Assembly (NCBI GenBank): GCA_947034885.2
Contig: OX344750.2
Coordinates: 43,262,821-43,326,820 of the forward strand
From: Thuidium tamariscinum
Taxonomy: Eukaryota; Streptophyta; Bryopsida; Hypnales; Thuidiaceae
DNA: 64,000 nucleotides
Reading direction: 5' to 3'
In this document: one piece after another, positions 1 through 12,255 of the stretch
Layout: each line of letters begins with the position of its first letter
Numbering within the stretch: position 1 is the stretch's first letter
Notes under the pieces: generated by a model
Databases searched by the model: none
What the model was told of the DNA's origin: nothing
The model's input: only the letters and a program-made list of their open reading frames with translations
Program-made: the position numbers and the translations under genes

Positions 1-2
1 AA

Positions 3-289
3 AATTTGGTGAGTTTTGATGACGTCATGGATGCTGCGGAATATGCCGTTGACGCATTTCAATCAAGTGTGCTTAGTGGGACTAGGAGCAATGGCCCGTG
101 GTTCTCATCTTTCAGTGAGGAGGAGGAGTATCCCTCTGATATGAGCCCTCCAACTCCAGCAGTGTAGAGTTTTTTGATTTGTACACAGGGGAGAGTGAGG
201 TGTCAAATATGGACCTGTTTCAGTCAGATGAAATCATCATCCTCAGCTCTGATGAGGATGAGGATGAGGATGTTCAAATCATAGACTAG
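3..289 (+). CDS. 3' end of an upstream gene with acidic SIM-like C-terminus (partial)
   Basis: The window opens inside an open frame (codons from base 3) reading NLVSFDDVMDAAEYAV and onward. Read straight through, it stops at 165-167. A good donor (GTGAGG at 115) and an acceptor (ACAG ending at 188) would remove a 74-nt intron and join in frame to a second exon that ends with TAG at 287-289. That exon encodes EIIILSSDEDEDED followed by VQIID. A hydrophobic run of I/L next to Ser and acidic residues is the textbook layout of a SUMO-interacting motif. The 5' part lies outside the window, so the protein family cannot be named. The alternative is a 1-base frameshift near 138-150 instead of an intron. 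The call is moderately uncertain; the acidic tail itself is plain in the sequence. Confidence 0.4.
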
Positions 290-312
290 GTGGATTTTTG
301 TCCTCAAAAACA

Positions 313-320
313 CTATATAC
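313..320 (+). promoter_or_regulatory. candidate TATA box of the ParB-methylase-like gene
   Basis: CTATATAC lies about 195 nt before the ATG at 514 and 24 nt after the previous gene's stop. The sequence TTCTTCTAG directly before the ATG looks like a 3' splice acceptor, so the leader may contain a short intron. Confidence 0.3.
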
Positions 321-513
321 CAGGCCAGGCTTTATCTTTATTCAAACTACATCATTTTTGTAGATGTATTTGACTATCCAATTGCAAGTACTATATTCCA
401 AATGAAGTAAACTATTTTTCTATTCATTGGTCCATCACTTTGGTCAAGCAATTCATATTTTTTTTGTCTACTGTAAACCTTCCACTTATTAAACCTGAAC
501 TTTGTTCTTCTAG

Positions 514-3500
514 ATGGACATCTCCCCCGCCAAAACCACAGAAGCAGAAACAATATTTGAAACGCCATCTTCTCAAAACCAAAGGCAGCCAGAGATCGAA
601 CAAGGAGAAGGAGATGGAGATGAAGGAGAGGAGGACATGGAGATTGTCATTCAAGACCGTGAGGAGGAGAAGATGATGTCAGAGGAAGAACTCCGGCACA
701 TTCAAAAAGGTGATGTTGTGAAGCTCTTGGCACAACTTCGGATGAAGCCCGAGGAGGTATTTAGAATGCACATACCATTGTGCAGGCTTGTGGCAATGCC
801 AATGGTCAAACCCGCATTGGCATCTGATATCCTGCAGCTAGAGCAAGAGTTTGCAGGTGGAGGGTACCGAGATGGCGCTGCGGTATTCTATGTGTCAGCT
901 ACAAACGAAGATGGGAACACTGAAGAGTTCACCCAACATGAGATGGATAGTTGGGACCCCATTTGGAAGGAGAAGAATGAAGTCTTCAAACAAAAGTTCG
1001 AGTCCAAGCCAGAGCTTCAGTTCTTGAAGAACTTGAAGATCTTCATTTGCGATGGGAACCACAGACGAATTGCGTGGATGAACTACATCTCTAAGCACTC
1101 GAAGGAGCACTGCAGTGTCGATTCTATCATGTTAGACACGAAAGGTCGGAATGAACTTGTCATGCAAGTCATGCATGACGTAAACAAGTAAGTTCCTTCT
1201 TTCTGATTGTTTTTTTTTTTCAAAAAAATATTCAATTTGAATAATGTACTTTCTTGGAGGTAGTTCAAATCTTCGGCTTATGTTGCATTGAATGGTTCTC
1301 AGGTCTGTAGAAGACTCCCACGTGAAGACGAATTTGGTACACACCTTGTACCAAATTCAGAAGTACGGAATGCTACCCATAGCAAAGTTTGCAGCTTTAC
1401 TTAGGCCTGCAGAGAGGAAGAGGTGCCTTGAGCACAAGGTCACTAAGAAATGGTATTCAATTCAACCCGAGGTCTTCACATCTTTCATCTTCCGGGTAAG
1501 CTCCTTCAACTTGTTTTTGATAAAAATATTTTTATTTTAAAAAATCATCATTGTCCATATTGACTTCACATCTATTTGGGTTTCTTGTGCAGCAAGAAAT
1601 TTCACAAGCTGCAGATGCAGCAGTAAGAAGGTACATGGAGGCCACACAAGAGACTGGAAGTGTACCACTACTGGCAGCCGAGGCAATGAGATTGGGGGCA
1701 AGAGAACGAACAAAGGCAGCTATGGTGAAGATGTTCAAATTGCTGGCGGTGGCCAACCCAGCAAATGGAGTGGACTTCCTTAAAGAGGTACAATTCAATA
1801 ATTAGCCTCCAATGTCACTTTATTTGTTTAAAAAAAAGTTCAAATCCATATTGAAAAACTAACTGTTGTCTTCTTGTAGGTGGAAAAGCATTGGGGCAAC
1901 TACGAGGTGCCTGAAATGACTTTGGAGAAGCTCCAGTTGGTCGCCACCTGTAAGATGACTGCAAAGCACAAGACAAAGATACTTCAATGGTGGAACTCTT
2001 CTACCCCAAACCGCGAATCAAGGAAGTTGCCACCAAAACCTGTCTCCGAACTCTTACTTCCTCAATTTCTGGTGAAGTGCACTTGGTACGCTGGGGTAAG
2101 TGTTTAATATCTTTTCAAGATTTCTTTTGATATTAGCGGAATTCCAGACCCTCTGTGATGCCTTTTAAAAGGAATCAGTTGGGGTCCTTCATTGAATTTG
2201 AAGGAGTAGTTAGCAAAGACACACTCTACTTAGTGAGAATGTATTTTCTTTAATATAATTGTAGGTACTTTTTATTGTAGATGTTTGCACAATATAATTT
2301 TTTTATTGAATAATAAGTTATTTTCATTAAAATATTTGGTAATACAATTGAACTTTTTGACTATATCCCATTTTTCAGATAGAAGATGCTGCAGTGGAGT
2401 TCTTCGACAAAATTGTAAAGGAAGACAACCTTTCCATCGACTACAACGTCAAACCAGAACCAGAGCGGCTACCAGAGTACATTGAAGGATGGAGGCAGAA
2501 GATTTGGGAACATGGCTTCATGAATTACTTCAAGGGCTCGAAGTACTTCAAGAGGGGCCAAACTTTTTCATCTCACGAAGGCTCTAACGCTGTGGTGCGC
2601 AGAGTCCTTTATCGGTATGTCATTTTCTTTACTACTTGGAATTTTTCACCCTTGAAAGGATTGTAATCTACAACTTCTATGATATATTTTGCTCTTATTC
2701 TTTCATTTTTAAGTTGAACAATGCTCCATATAACACATTATGATTGAATTACAGGTACTTCAAGTTAGAGCTTGAAGCGAAGGGGGCCATTGCAAAACTA
2801 GACCTCCCTCAATTCCTTCCACGCTTCCTCGACCGCAACTCGAGTTCATGCATGTTCAGCCCACATCAATTGCGCACCTACACTACTGCTCATCTCTCTG
2901 GCGCGGGTTGGTACTTGGACTGCACACTGGAGTTCACCCATAATTCGGAGGTTCAGCTTAGGGCATCATTGGAGGGCAAGGGGGTGATAGATTTGGAGGA
3001 TGTTGACGAGTTCATCGGCATGGATGATGATGCCAGGAAGAAGGCCATCAACAAGAGGGATGCACTGGACCGAAAGAAAGAAGTGAAGAATCAACTCATT
3101 GTAGAGGCCAAGGAGAAAAAGCAGGCAGAGAAATCAGCAAAGAAGGCGGAGAAGGAGGCCGAGAAGGCGGAGAAAGAAGCCGAGAAGGAGAAGGAAGAGA
3201 AGACTAAGGCCAAGGGAAAGAAGAATGTGGTAGAGAAAGGGCAAGTCTTAGCTTCCTCCACTGTGGATCAAACACAAGGCGGAGTACCAAGGAAAGTCAC
3301 CATCTCACAGCTCACTGAAGATGTCATTTCACGTGTGACACAAGCCATGGTCCTTTCCGACGATGATGTGCAACAGACTGAGGATTTGATCCTTAATATT
3401 TGCATTGAGGACATCGCCATGGATATGGAGGACAAAAGACAGGGTGCCTACGATGATGTCTTGAAGTACTTGGTTCAGGTGATCTCTTCACACATCTTTG

Positions 3501-5294
3501 CTCAAATTTATTTTGCTTATTGTCAGTGATATGAATGCTAAGCACCAAAGTTGCTATAATGAAACATTGAAGGAAAATTTGTCTCTGCTCCACAATTATA
3601 TTTTGTATTGAAGAATTTCTGAATTTGAAAAAATTAGTATGACAACAAGGCAGAATTTACAATTCCGTCGGATCCGACGGAATCACCTAAACAGATATTT
3701 TGTCCTGTATTTCCCTACTTAACATTACCTACTTTCATATGGTTTTGTTTTCTCTAGAAATGGTTGAACATTTTGACAAATGTAATTTCTTTTTCAGCTC
3801 AGACTTTTATCGAAGTGACCCTAAAATTCCTAATGTTGTACTAAATATTATGAATGTGCTTTGAATGATAGAAAAGTATGCAATACTAATATATTGAAAT
3901 TGTATTGAAATATGCTTTTGCAGATGGCAGTGGGCAAAACTCGCATGTTTGAAGGTGTCGCAAATGCAAGGGCTGGTGTTGATGTCATCTTCATTGACTG
4001 TCCAGAGAACTTGCCTGTGCCAGGCATTTCTCTTACGTCGAAGGAGGTGCCAAATTGGAATGCGGATTTAGAAGCTAATGCTTTGCAATCCGCATGCACA
4101 TTTGCAGTAGAGCATCTGCACGATGATGGATGCATCATTGTGTTTCACTCCTTCAGCATTGCATCCAGGGAAGATCTAGCAGGAGTTTGTGAAGCATTTG
4201 ACTTCAAGAAGAAGAAAGACTGGCTAGGCATGAATCGCATGCATCTCACCTCGCCAACGGACACCACAAAGACGGTAATTTCAGTACAGATGCTTCAGTT
4301 TTTGTCACCTATTTTTTTTTTAAATTCTATTTATTGATCTCTAATGTTCTTGTGTCATATTTGTTGCAGACACAGAAGTTTGGAGTCACTCTCCTTGTCA
4401 AGGACCTCAAAGCAAAAGGCGAATCCAAATTTGCTTTCAAGCGTACTGAGATGATGAAGAAGGCTGGGGTGGATGTCGAGAATGATGACATACTGATGAA
4501 TTACATGCATGCAGATGACATCTCCATGAATGGGAAGAAGCCATGGAGAGGCCCACGTGAAAAAGATCCAAGGTTCTTCACCCTCCTCCTTGAAGCCACA
4601 AGCAATGAAGGCGATGTCATTGTGGACTGCACGGCATCCACAGGTTTGTCTTCAATTTTAATATTTCACACTTCTATATCATTGTAATAATTTTGTCACC
4701 TCTCTAACACATTTTTTTTACATGAATGCCCTAGGTGCTTGCATTTTGGCTTGTAGAGGAACTGGACGCAACATTCTAGCTTTTGAGGGGGACAAAGATG
4801 TTTTCAATGTCATTTTGAAGCCCATGAAGAAGCCATCACCCTCAATGCCAGTGGCTCCAACCCCCGAGACAACAGTGGACTTGACAGTGGATGTGCAAGA
4901 TGCGCCTATTGTGCCTCGCAAGTTTGTTCGCAAGGGAAAATCCAGTAAGTAAGTGGAAACTTCTTTCATTCTTTATTATTTTTCTTCATATCACATTTGC
5001 AAAGACTAATATAATGTCTTCAATTTTTGCAGAGGTTGTGGATTGATCTTGAGAGAGGTCATGGACCAAAATCAAAGGCTTGTCGTTAGTCCAGAGAAGC
5101 CTTTCGAGCTACCACCCTATGTTGAGCAGATGGCAAGTGCCTTTGCAAATTTTGGTTGTTCCAAATCAAAGCGACGCAAAGACACTTACGCCCTCAATGT
5201 CTTACAGTTTATAGATGCTTCTGCATCTGAGGGACGGGAGTCCTCAGAGTCCTCTACAGGGTCAGATTCAGTGACTGAGTCCACAGCCACTTAG
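514..5294 (+). CDS. ParB/Srx-like plus beta-class amino-methyltransferase-like fusion protein (10 exons)
   Basis: Ten exons join in frame with GT-AG introns: 514-1187, 1303-1495, 1593-1787, 1880-2095, 2379-2614, 2755-3478, 3924-4274, 4370-4643, 4735-4948, 5033-5294, giving 1112 codons plus stop. Residues 20-60 are acidic. Residues 85-190 resemble a ParB/sulfiredoxin fold, with DGNHRR at 180-185 (compare the DGxHR signature of ParB-like domains). Residues 597-665 are a Lys/Glu-rich charged helix. Residues 765-990 have the order motif IV then motif I of beta-class DNA amino-methyltransferases: IDCPE at 771-775 where DPPY is usual, then a strand DGCIIVF. VIVDCTASTG (946-955) stands where DPFxGSG is usual, followed by GRNILAFEGD (965-974), the usual cofactor acidic strand. 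Residues 1085-1112 are Ser-rich. ParB-methylase pairings are known from phages and bacteria; presence in a plant with spliced introns suggests old capture. Catalysis is doubtful because both key motifs are altered. Confidence is high for the gene, moderate for the domains, and none is claimed for function. Confidence 0.8.
3641..3685. repeat. intron-6 palindrome, copy 1 of a short dispersed motif
   Basis: Positions 3662-3683 form a perfect 22-bp palindrome centred on GTCGGATCCGAC. It sits in the AT-rich sixth intron of the ParB-like gene. The preceding 20 nt (GACAACAAGGCAGAATTTAC) recur in altered form at 5503. Confidence 0.6.
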
Positions 5295-6539
5295 ATTCTT
5301 GAGATTGACTAATCTCTTGAATCTTACTATTGTGTATTGGATTTTATTTGGATTGGATTTGTGTGTTTTATGGCTACTTCTGGAGGTCTTGAATTTCTCT
5401 TTCTATTCATTTGATTTTTATTTTGAAAACATCTAAGGTAATGGCTCTTGCTAGTTCTTCGAAAACCTACACCAAGAATAAGCAAATAAATAAATTCTGA
5501 GACAAGAAGGCAACACTTACAATTTCGTCGGATCCGACAAACCCTTACGTATTGACCACCCAATTCTTTCTCTTCATTATACATCTCAAAATCAATCTTC
5601 TTTCAACAACACCTAGATTGACTTATTTAGTGAATGAGTTGCATCAAATTAGAGTATTTCCAATGCCTTTTGTGATTTCAAGGTTTGGGTATCCATGAAT
5701 TTGTTCTTTGCTGTTTTCATTTTGCCTTCACATTCCTTAATTTATCTCTATATAAAAAAGATCTAATATTCTAAATTGAAGCTAATCGATAATATAAACC
5801 TAAGTGCTTTGATTCTCACATTTAGATTTTATATCCCTACTCTTCTGTATATAATGTCCATGATCATAGGTGTATGCAAACAGAAAATGAAGAAGAAAAC
5901 AAAAAGTGACTTCTGTAGTCACATCTTTGAAATAGACATCATATCTTCTTCATCGCCTAAACCCTAAGTCCACGAGTATAGGTACTAAACTCTAATTTTT
6001 GTTACCCTAAAGTCCACGATCATAGGTGCTCAACTCAAATTTTTTTCAAAATAAATTTCCCGCTCACAGGCTCACAGGCTCCTGCTCCCCCGCTCACCTG
6101 CTAGCAACCCTAATTGCGGGCCCTATTTTTGACACTCAACTAAGACTTTTTTACCCCTAGGGGGGTCAAAGCTTTACTATCCCAATGGGATTTATTAAAA
6201 TTCTTTCCAAAATACAACAAGGTTAGAAGAGGGGGAGTAAATTAAGGACAATGAAGACATAATCTACACGCTTTGATTAGCACAAACCTTTGGATTAGTA
6301 GACACTTAAAACTCATAAGCTAGAGGCCTTCTAAAGCAGCATCACCAAGTCATATGGAAGGTTATTCAATGATTAGTAAAAGTTTGTAAGACAACCTAAG
6401 TTCATTCGTAAATCACATCACAAGAAGATTCCACTCAAAGCAATTTCACAAAGTAACTAACCAATACCAATTAAATTGGTGAGGACTCTCTACAACACAA
6501 GATACAACACTCCAATTAGCTCCATTAAGTTAGTACACA
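5295..6539. other. 3' flank and AT-rich spacer with a half-element relic
   Basis: No gene is seen. AATAAATAAA near 5484-5493 could serve polyadenylation of the ParB-like gene. Bases 5847-6110 resemble the right half of the inverted-repeat element at 39420-40868: the phrase GTCCACGATCATAGGTGCTC and clustered CTCACAGGCT units. This looks like a truncated copy. Confidence 0.35.
5500..5540. repeat. copy 2 of the GTCGGATCCGAC motif, 3' flank of the ParB-like gene
   Basis: GACAAGAAGGCAACACTTAC is followed by AATTTC and GTCGGATCCGAC (5527-5538), matching the intron-6 copy over about 38 nt. A weaker third copy (CTTACAATTCCGTTGGAT) lies at 16944-16961 in an intron of the tyrosine-recombinase pseudogene. 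Confidence 0.55.
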
Positions 6540-6826
6540 CCAGCCCTTTTATTTCTGGCGATATGGTGCCGAAAAGCACCATTTCAAAAAAAAAAAAAAA
6601 TTTCGCCAGAAAAGTATCAAAAAAAGTAACTTTTTTTCGCCAGAAATTTACCATTTTTATGAAAACCGTGGATGAAATCGCCAAATTTAGATGATAAAGT
6701 GTATGAATATAACTATAAAGTATTTTTTAGTGCAAAAGTTGGATGAATGTAGAAATACAATGCTTCACCAAATTTTAAATGATCGCCATGTTGGCACTTT
6801 CTCAAAAAGCAAAAAAAAAGGGCTGG
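6540..6826. mobile_element. MITE, family J (CCAGCCC ends, 6-bp duplication)
   Basis: The ends are CCAGCCCTTTT and AAAAGGGCTGG. TACACA flanks both sides (6534-6539 and 6827-6832) as a perfect 6-bp target duplication. The element is 287 bp and non-coding, with A-tracts and repeated TCGCCAGAAA motifs near the left end. Confidence 0.7.
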
Positions 6827-8906
6827 TACACACCTCCACAAGCCTCACAAAGCCTCCTAAACACCACAAGTCTCACCAATACGCATACAAGGAAGGCTCT
6901 AAAATCTCCAAGAGTTGAAAGGATATGAATCAAAGGCTACAATAAGCTCCAAAATTGCCATGAAAGGTTTCTTGGCCTATACTATCAAGAGTTCTAACAT
7001 TAATTGGATCTAATGGTCCAACATACAGAAGTATGGATAAGAAGATAGACAATTTGAGAGGAAAAATGAGCACCTTTATAAACTTGGCCAAGGCACTCAT
7101 CTTCCCTTTTTCTACCTAAAAAAACTAGATTTCACCATGAGACTTGGGTAAACATTGCTCCCATTTAAATCTATGGAATTTGTCCAAATCTATAGATTTT
7201 CATCTAAACTAAAATTTAAACTAAAATTTACACCTACTGACTTAGGTCTTATATTCCTAGACCCTAGGATTTACCCTTTTGATTTAGTTCTTACAATTGT
7301 CCTTTATATCTAATTCAAGTTCAAGGGCTTTGAATAGGTTCTCAATCAACCAAGGGATTTATACTTGAATTCAAATTAAAGACCTACACCTATTGACTTG
7401 GGTATTACACCTTTAGATTGTAGAACTTACTCTTCTTAACTTTGTTCTTACACCTATTGATTTGGTCTTACATTTGTCCTTTTGATCTTCATTCAAATCC
7501 ATTGGTTTCCAATGAATTTCCAATGAAATAAAAGGTTCTTATTCAAATTCTAACTACAAGCCCTAATAATTGCATTTCTTCATCATATATTAGACCAAAT
7601 CATCAAATTGCTAACTTTTGGAAAATTGACTCCGGATTACAGACGAATTATGTCATTGGATCTAGAAGGACATTTTTAGTTTACTAAATTTCTAATACTT
7701 TTTCTATATCCAAATTCTCTATAGAATGTAGTGTACGTTAAAAACCGAAATGGATAAAAATTCAACTTTTGGAATTCAATTTTTTTGCAAAAAACAACTT
7801 CACTAGACTCTTAATTACATGGTGGAAGAGGGGATAAAAAAAGACTTATCATTGACCTCATTCTATCTTCAAATGCTCTTGGTAAGTTGATCAACCCCAC
7901 CACAACTTTTGAATGCATTAGTTGTCGGAGAATCTCATTAGGTTAGGTACCTTTGACTATTGGAATGTATCAAAATTGGTTGAGGTGTTTTATTAGCTTA
8001 AAACAACTTATTCTAATTTTTGATGAGATTTTACCAACCTTAGGAATTTTCTAAGAATTTTTCATTGAAGGTTTCTTTGCTTGATTGTCCGAAATACATT
8101 CTCTGACTATCAAATTTTTTTGAGACGTTTTGTGTAACTTTCATGGAATCTCACAAAATAAGTATAAGCTCACTTTATTGTCCTACACCTTTAGTGAAAA
8201 GGATAAAATTCCGGTCCCTTTGATTGATCTCAAGAATTTGAAGTATTTTTCTCTTTAAGGTGAATCTTGGGGGATTGATCTTGTTAACTAGTCTCTCATG
8301 CTATTCCATCCTTGAACTTCCACATTTGGTGACAAGATTTCCTCTATTGGCTTATCTTGCATGAATAATACATGCATACTAATAATTGGGATTTCCTCTA
8401 TTTTGTCGATGCTATGAAGAAATCGAAATCTCTAGATGGAACCTTATCTTGAACCTCACTAGGGTTCTCATGGACCAATTAGCCAACCCTAGTCACATAC
8501 AAGGCTAATTATTCTATTATCTTAATTTTCATCCTAATTCCAGGTTTCTAACCTATCTAAGAGTGGGTTTGGATTGAAATTATGTACAAAATATGAATCT
8601 AGTCAAAATACCATATTGACAAGTAATATGCCTATTTTGGTTCTACACTCTTTTTAAGGCTTTTTGTATGTTTTTCTCTATTTAATTTTGTAGGAAATTG
8701 AAGAAAAAAAGTTAATGAGTCTTAAGTGACAAATTGGGGGCTCACACCTTGGCACACTACATTTACGTTTGCACCCACAGCCCCACACAATTGTGGTCAT
8801 AGACAATTACACACACTACTTGTCCTCAGCCTTGTGTATGCGCCTTGGTTCCAACGTGGAATAACATATTACGCAATGAAAGTAAATCATAGTCATTTTT
8901 TTAATC
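6827..8906. other. AT-rich spacer, no gene seen
   Basis: No convincing coding or RNA gene. Around 7225-7480 a loose phrase (ACACCTATTGACTTGGGT and variants) recurs several times, suggesting an old degenerate repeat. Confidence 0.4.
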
Positions 8907-8910
8907 TAAG

Positions 8911-9646
8911 GGATCATTGCAGGAAAGACCTGCCAAAAAGTTTAGTGTTATGCACAATACTCATTCTTTGAAAATACTGTATAATTAATAAATCAATTTT
9001 TATAAAAGTGAAAAATATGTTTGATGTATATACCTTAAGAAGAAGGTACTCTAAGAAGGAAAAGCATAGAAAATTTCTCTACGAAGGAGAAGTTGAAAAG
9101 TGCAAAATTTCATGAAAATTGTAACTTTCACTATAGTTTCACATTTTAATTTGTAAAAAATAGGGAAAGTAATTTTTTTTAAACTAAAAATTTTCCATTT
9201 GGAAAGACTCTATGGTGAAGATATTTCACCAAAATAATGATCTCAAAACCATCTTGATTGTTCAAAAATGTGCATACAAGGGAGGCCTGTTAGCACACAT
9301 GTAGAGGAAAGAGAATAATGATTTTTCAAATTTCCTTTGGTAGAAACATGCCTCCCTAGTGTAGAAATAGACCCTAGAAATCTCAACTCTGAATCATTAA
9401 TTTTGAATACTCGTTAGTACTAAAAACCCTACACTGCAAAGAGTGACAAATTAGCTAAATTCAAATTCAAATATAAAACTATTTTTAAATTTTTTCAAAA
9501 AATAAAGGTTTTGATAAATATCAAGTTAGCCATCTCCAATAAAATTTTCAAGTTCAAAGAATTAATAATTCAAAAGTTATAGCACATGACAACTCCGTCA
9601 CTCAAAGTATGACGCCAAATAGTACAAGTCTTTCTTGCATTCACCC
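8911..9646. mobile_element. MITE, family D (GGATCATTGCAGGAAAGACC ends, TAAG duplication)
   Basis: The left end GGATCATTGCAGGAAAGACC mirrors the right end GTCTTTCTTGCATTCACCC. TAAG at 8907-8910 and 9647-9650 is a 4-bp target duplication. Close relatives lie at 19991, 26750 and 48027. Confidence 0.75.
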
Positions 9647-10025
9647 TAAGCAAACTTTCAAGACCTAGGATATGATAGTCAAATGGAATGTCTATTTGAG
9701 ACATCTGATTGCTTTGACGAGTTGATGACCCTAATCTGTCCGATGTGACAATGTTCTTTTCAAATACAAATTAAAATCAAATTTATATTCCTAGAAAGTT
9801 AGTATGATTTTTTATTTTTAAAAAATATTTTAGAAAATCGGATCAAAATCTAAGGTCATACAAACCTACTTGAAATCCCAATCCTAAGTCTTCTTAGAAT
9901 ACTTGGATACTTATGGGTTACTAACAATACTAAGTTATAATTAATGTTATAAATTAATGCCAAAGTTATATTCCTTGATTCTTATTTCTAGTATTCAGTA
10001 TTGTCATCTAAATCTTACTAAGAAA

Positions 10026-11410
10026 CATTAGATGAAATTTGAGGCCTTCAGAAAACCGCGGGGTTCCTAGGGTGATTGCAAGAAACACTTCAAGCCTTTT
10101 GTCACACTCTGTTTTTGATTTTATTTTTGGCCATAACTTTTGTGTTTTAGTACCAAATGACTCAAAATTTACAGGGAAGCTACTCATAGCTATTATATAT
10201 CTATAATGAATTTTGGAGATTTTAAAAAATTAATTTATTATTTTTAAATAGCCCCAAAAATTTCTCACAACACTTGATTTAGGGATTTTTACCACCATTT
10301 ATCTCCAAAAAAAAGAATTTTGACCTAAAATTTGGAGAAGATGGTCTCTTAGAAGACTTATAGCTACTGTCCAAAGTAATTCTAAAAATACTTATTTTTA
10401 TGTGTTAAAGAAGTCCACAAATAGAACTTCATTTTGCATTTTTTTCCAAAGGTATAAAACATTATTTTGGTGAGTTTTTTGGTCAAATCTCATTACCAAA
10501 AAGTTTTTTCAAATGTTGTATTTTTATTTACTTTAAGAAAAAATTCTTTTTTTTACAAATGAAAATGTCACAAGTTGTAATTTCTTCACTGAAACTTCGG
10601 ACATAGAATTCTCATAGAATTCCGGTGAAGAAATTACAACTTGTGGCATTTTAATTTGTAAAAAAAAGAATTTTTTTTGAAAATATATAAAAGTACAATA
10701 TTTGAAAAAACTTTTTGGTGATGATATTTGACCAAAAAACTCACCAAAATAATGTTTTATACCTTTGGAAAAAAATGCAGAATGAAGCTCTCTTTGTGGA
10801 CTTCTATAATACACAAAAATAAGTATTTTTAGAACTACTTTGAACAGTAGCTATAAGTCTTCTAAGAGACCATCTTCTCCAAATTTTAGGTCAAAATTCG
10901 TTTTTTTGAGATAAATGGTACTAAAAACCCCTAAATCAAGTGCTATGAGAAATTTTTGGGGCTATTTTAAAATAATAAATTAATTTTTAAAAATCTCCAA
11001 AATTCATTATAGATACATAATAGCTATGAGTAGCTTTCCTATAAATTTTGAGTCATTTAGAGTTAAAACACAAAAGTTATGGCTAAAATAAATCAAAAAC
11101 AAGGGTGTGACGAAACGCAACAAATAGTACAAGTGTTTTTTGCAATCACTGGGCAGATTGTGGAAACATAGAAACTGTCATAGGAATGCGTAGTTTGCTA
11201 TGGAAATCTAGAATCATAGGAATCTGATGTAGCCAAGACCATGCCACATCATTAAATTTTTTGTTTGAATTTTTTTTTTAATTCTTCACATTTTAGGACC
11301 CATTTGTTTATCTATTTATTTTTATTTTGTTGATAATTGCTAGCCTGACAATGACTTGCAATTTCGAAAACTACTTTAGAAACAGACCCAAAATGGCCCT
11401 CTCAAGGGCT
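10026..11410. mobile_element. MITE, family B copy split by a fold-back element
   Basis: It begins CATTAGATGAAATTTGAGGCC, like the family B copy at 49708, and resumes after the insertion at 11151 with matching interior (ACATTTTAGGACCC, then a TTGATAATTGCTAGCCTGACA stretch). The right terminus is eroded, so the end coordinate is approximate. Confidence 0.45.
10070..11150. mobile_element. 1.08 kb fold-back element, family D type
   Basis: GGGTGATTGCAAGAAACACT at the left and the complement near 11150 bound a near-perfect palindrome. The two arms, each about 500 nt, pair around a centre near 10605. Examples of pairing: GGAGAAGATGGTCTCTTAGA at 10336 with its complement near 10860, and GGTATAAAACATTATTTTGG at 10451 with its complement near 10745. 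No coding capacity. Confidence 0.75.
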
Positions 11411-12251
11411 CATGGAAACATCAAAATCCATAAAATTGGGGATATTCTATGTATATTTTTTTTACATTTGGACATTATTTACATTAGCTTATTGTGCCAA
11501 TTCATATGGCAATTCATATTCTAATTGCATTTCATTGAAGGTTGTTCTATTGAATACATTTGTGAGTTTTGATGTCAAGTTGCTTGTCTCATGTTGCATT
11601 TTCATTTTATATGTTGTATACTTGTATATGATATTTGTCAAGTATTTTGTCTAATAAGGCTTTATACTAACATCAAAAACATTTTGAAATCTTGCTTTAA
11701 TTATGACCTAAATTTTCAAATATAATAAGTGTTTATTACATTGACACACTTCAATAAAATGAAACTATTATTAAATGTCAAGGTTAGAAATAGAAAATAC
11801 TCTTATTTGAAAGTTAACCTTAAAAATTGATCTTATCAAATAGTTAAGGGTCTATTTCACATCGTATTTGTTGCATTGTTGATTTGTCAAGCCAAACAAT
11901 CTTAATTTCATCCACAATCTTATGCATTGCTAATCATTTAAGATTTCCATCCCCATCCCCTATTTGTTAGCTTCCTAAACCATTCATTGTTTGCTTGCTT
12001 GAGGGTGCATAGTGCCAATTTAATGTTATTGAGATTAATGTCGATGTTACAATACCGATTTTTTTTACACAAGCGTGTTGATGAAATACACTGCAAGATT
12101 TTCTTTGGTTTCAAATAATGACAGAGTTAAATGACTTGAATCCAATTTAGCAAATGCAAAAAATACAAATCTGACCCCATTTTAGCTTTTTTGGAGTAGC
12201 TCCTTTTGACGAATGTTTGGCAATAGGATAGGAAATATGCCAAAGAATGTA
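11411..12251. other. AT-rich spacer, nothing recognised
   Basis: No gene, terminal repeat or structured RNA could be supported here. Confidence 0.4.
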
Positions 12252-12255
12252 ATAA

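Noticed and set aside
3..167. Stop at 165-167 as the end of the upstream gene
   Set aside because: Not excluded, but the GTGAGG donor and ACAG acceptor give an in-frame join to a strongly biased acidic exon, which I prefer.
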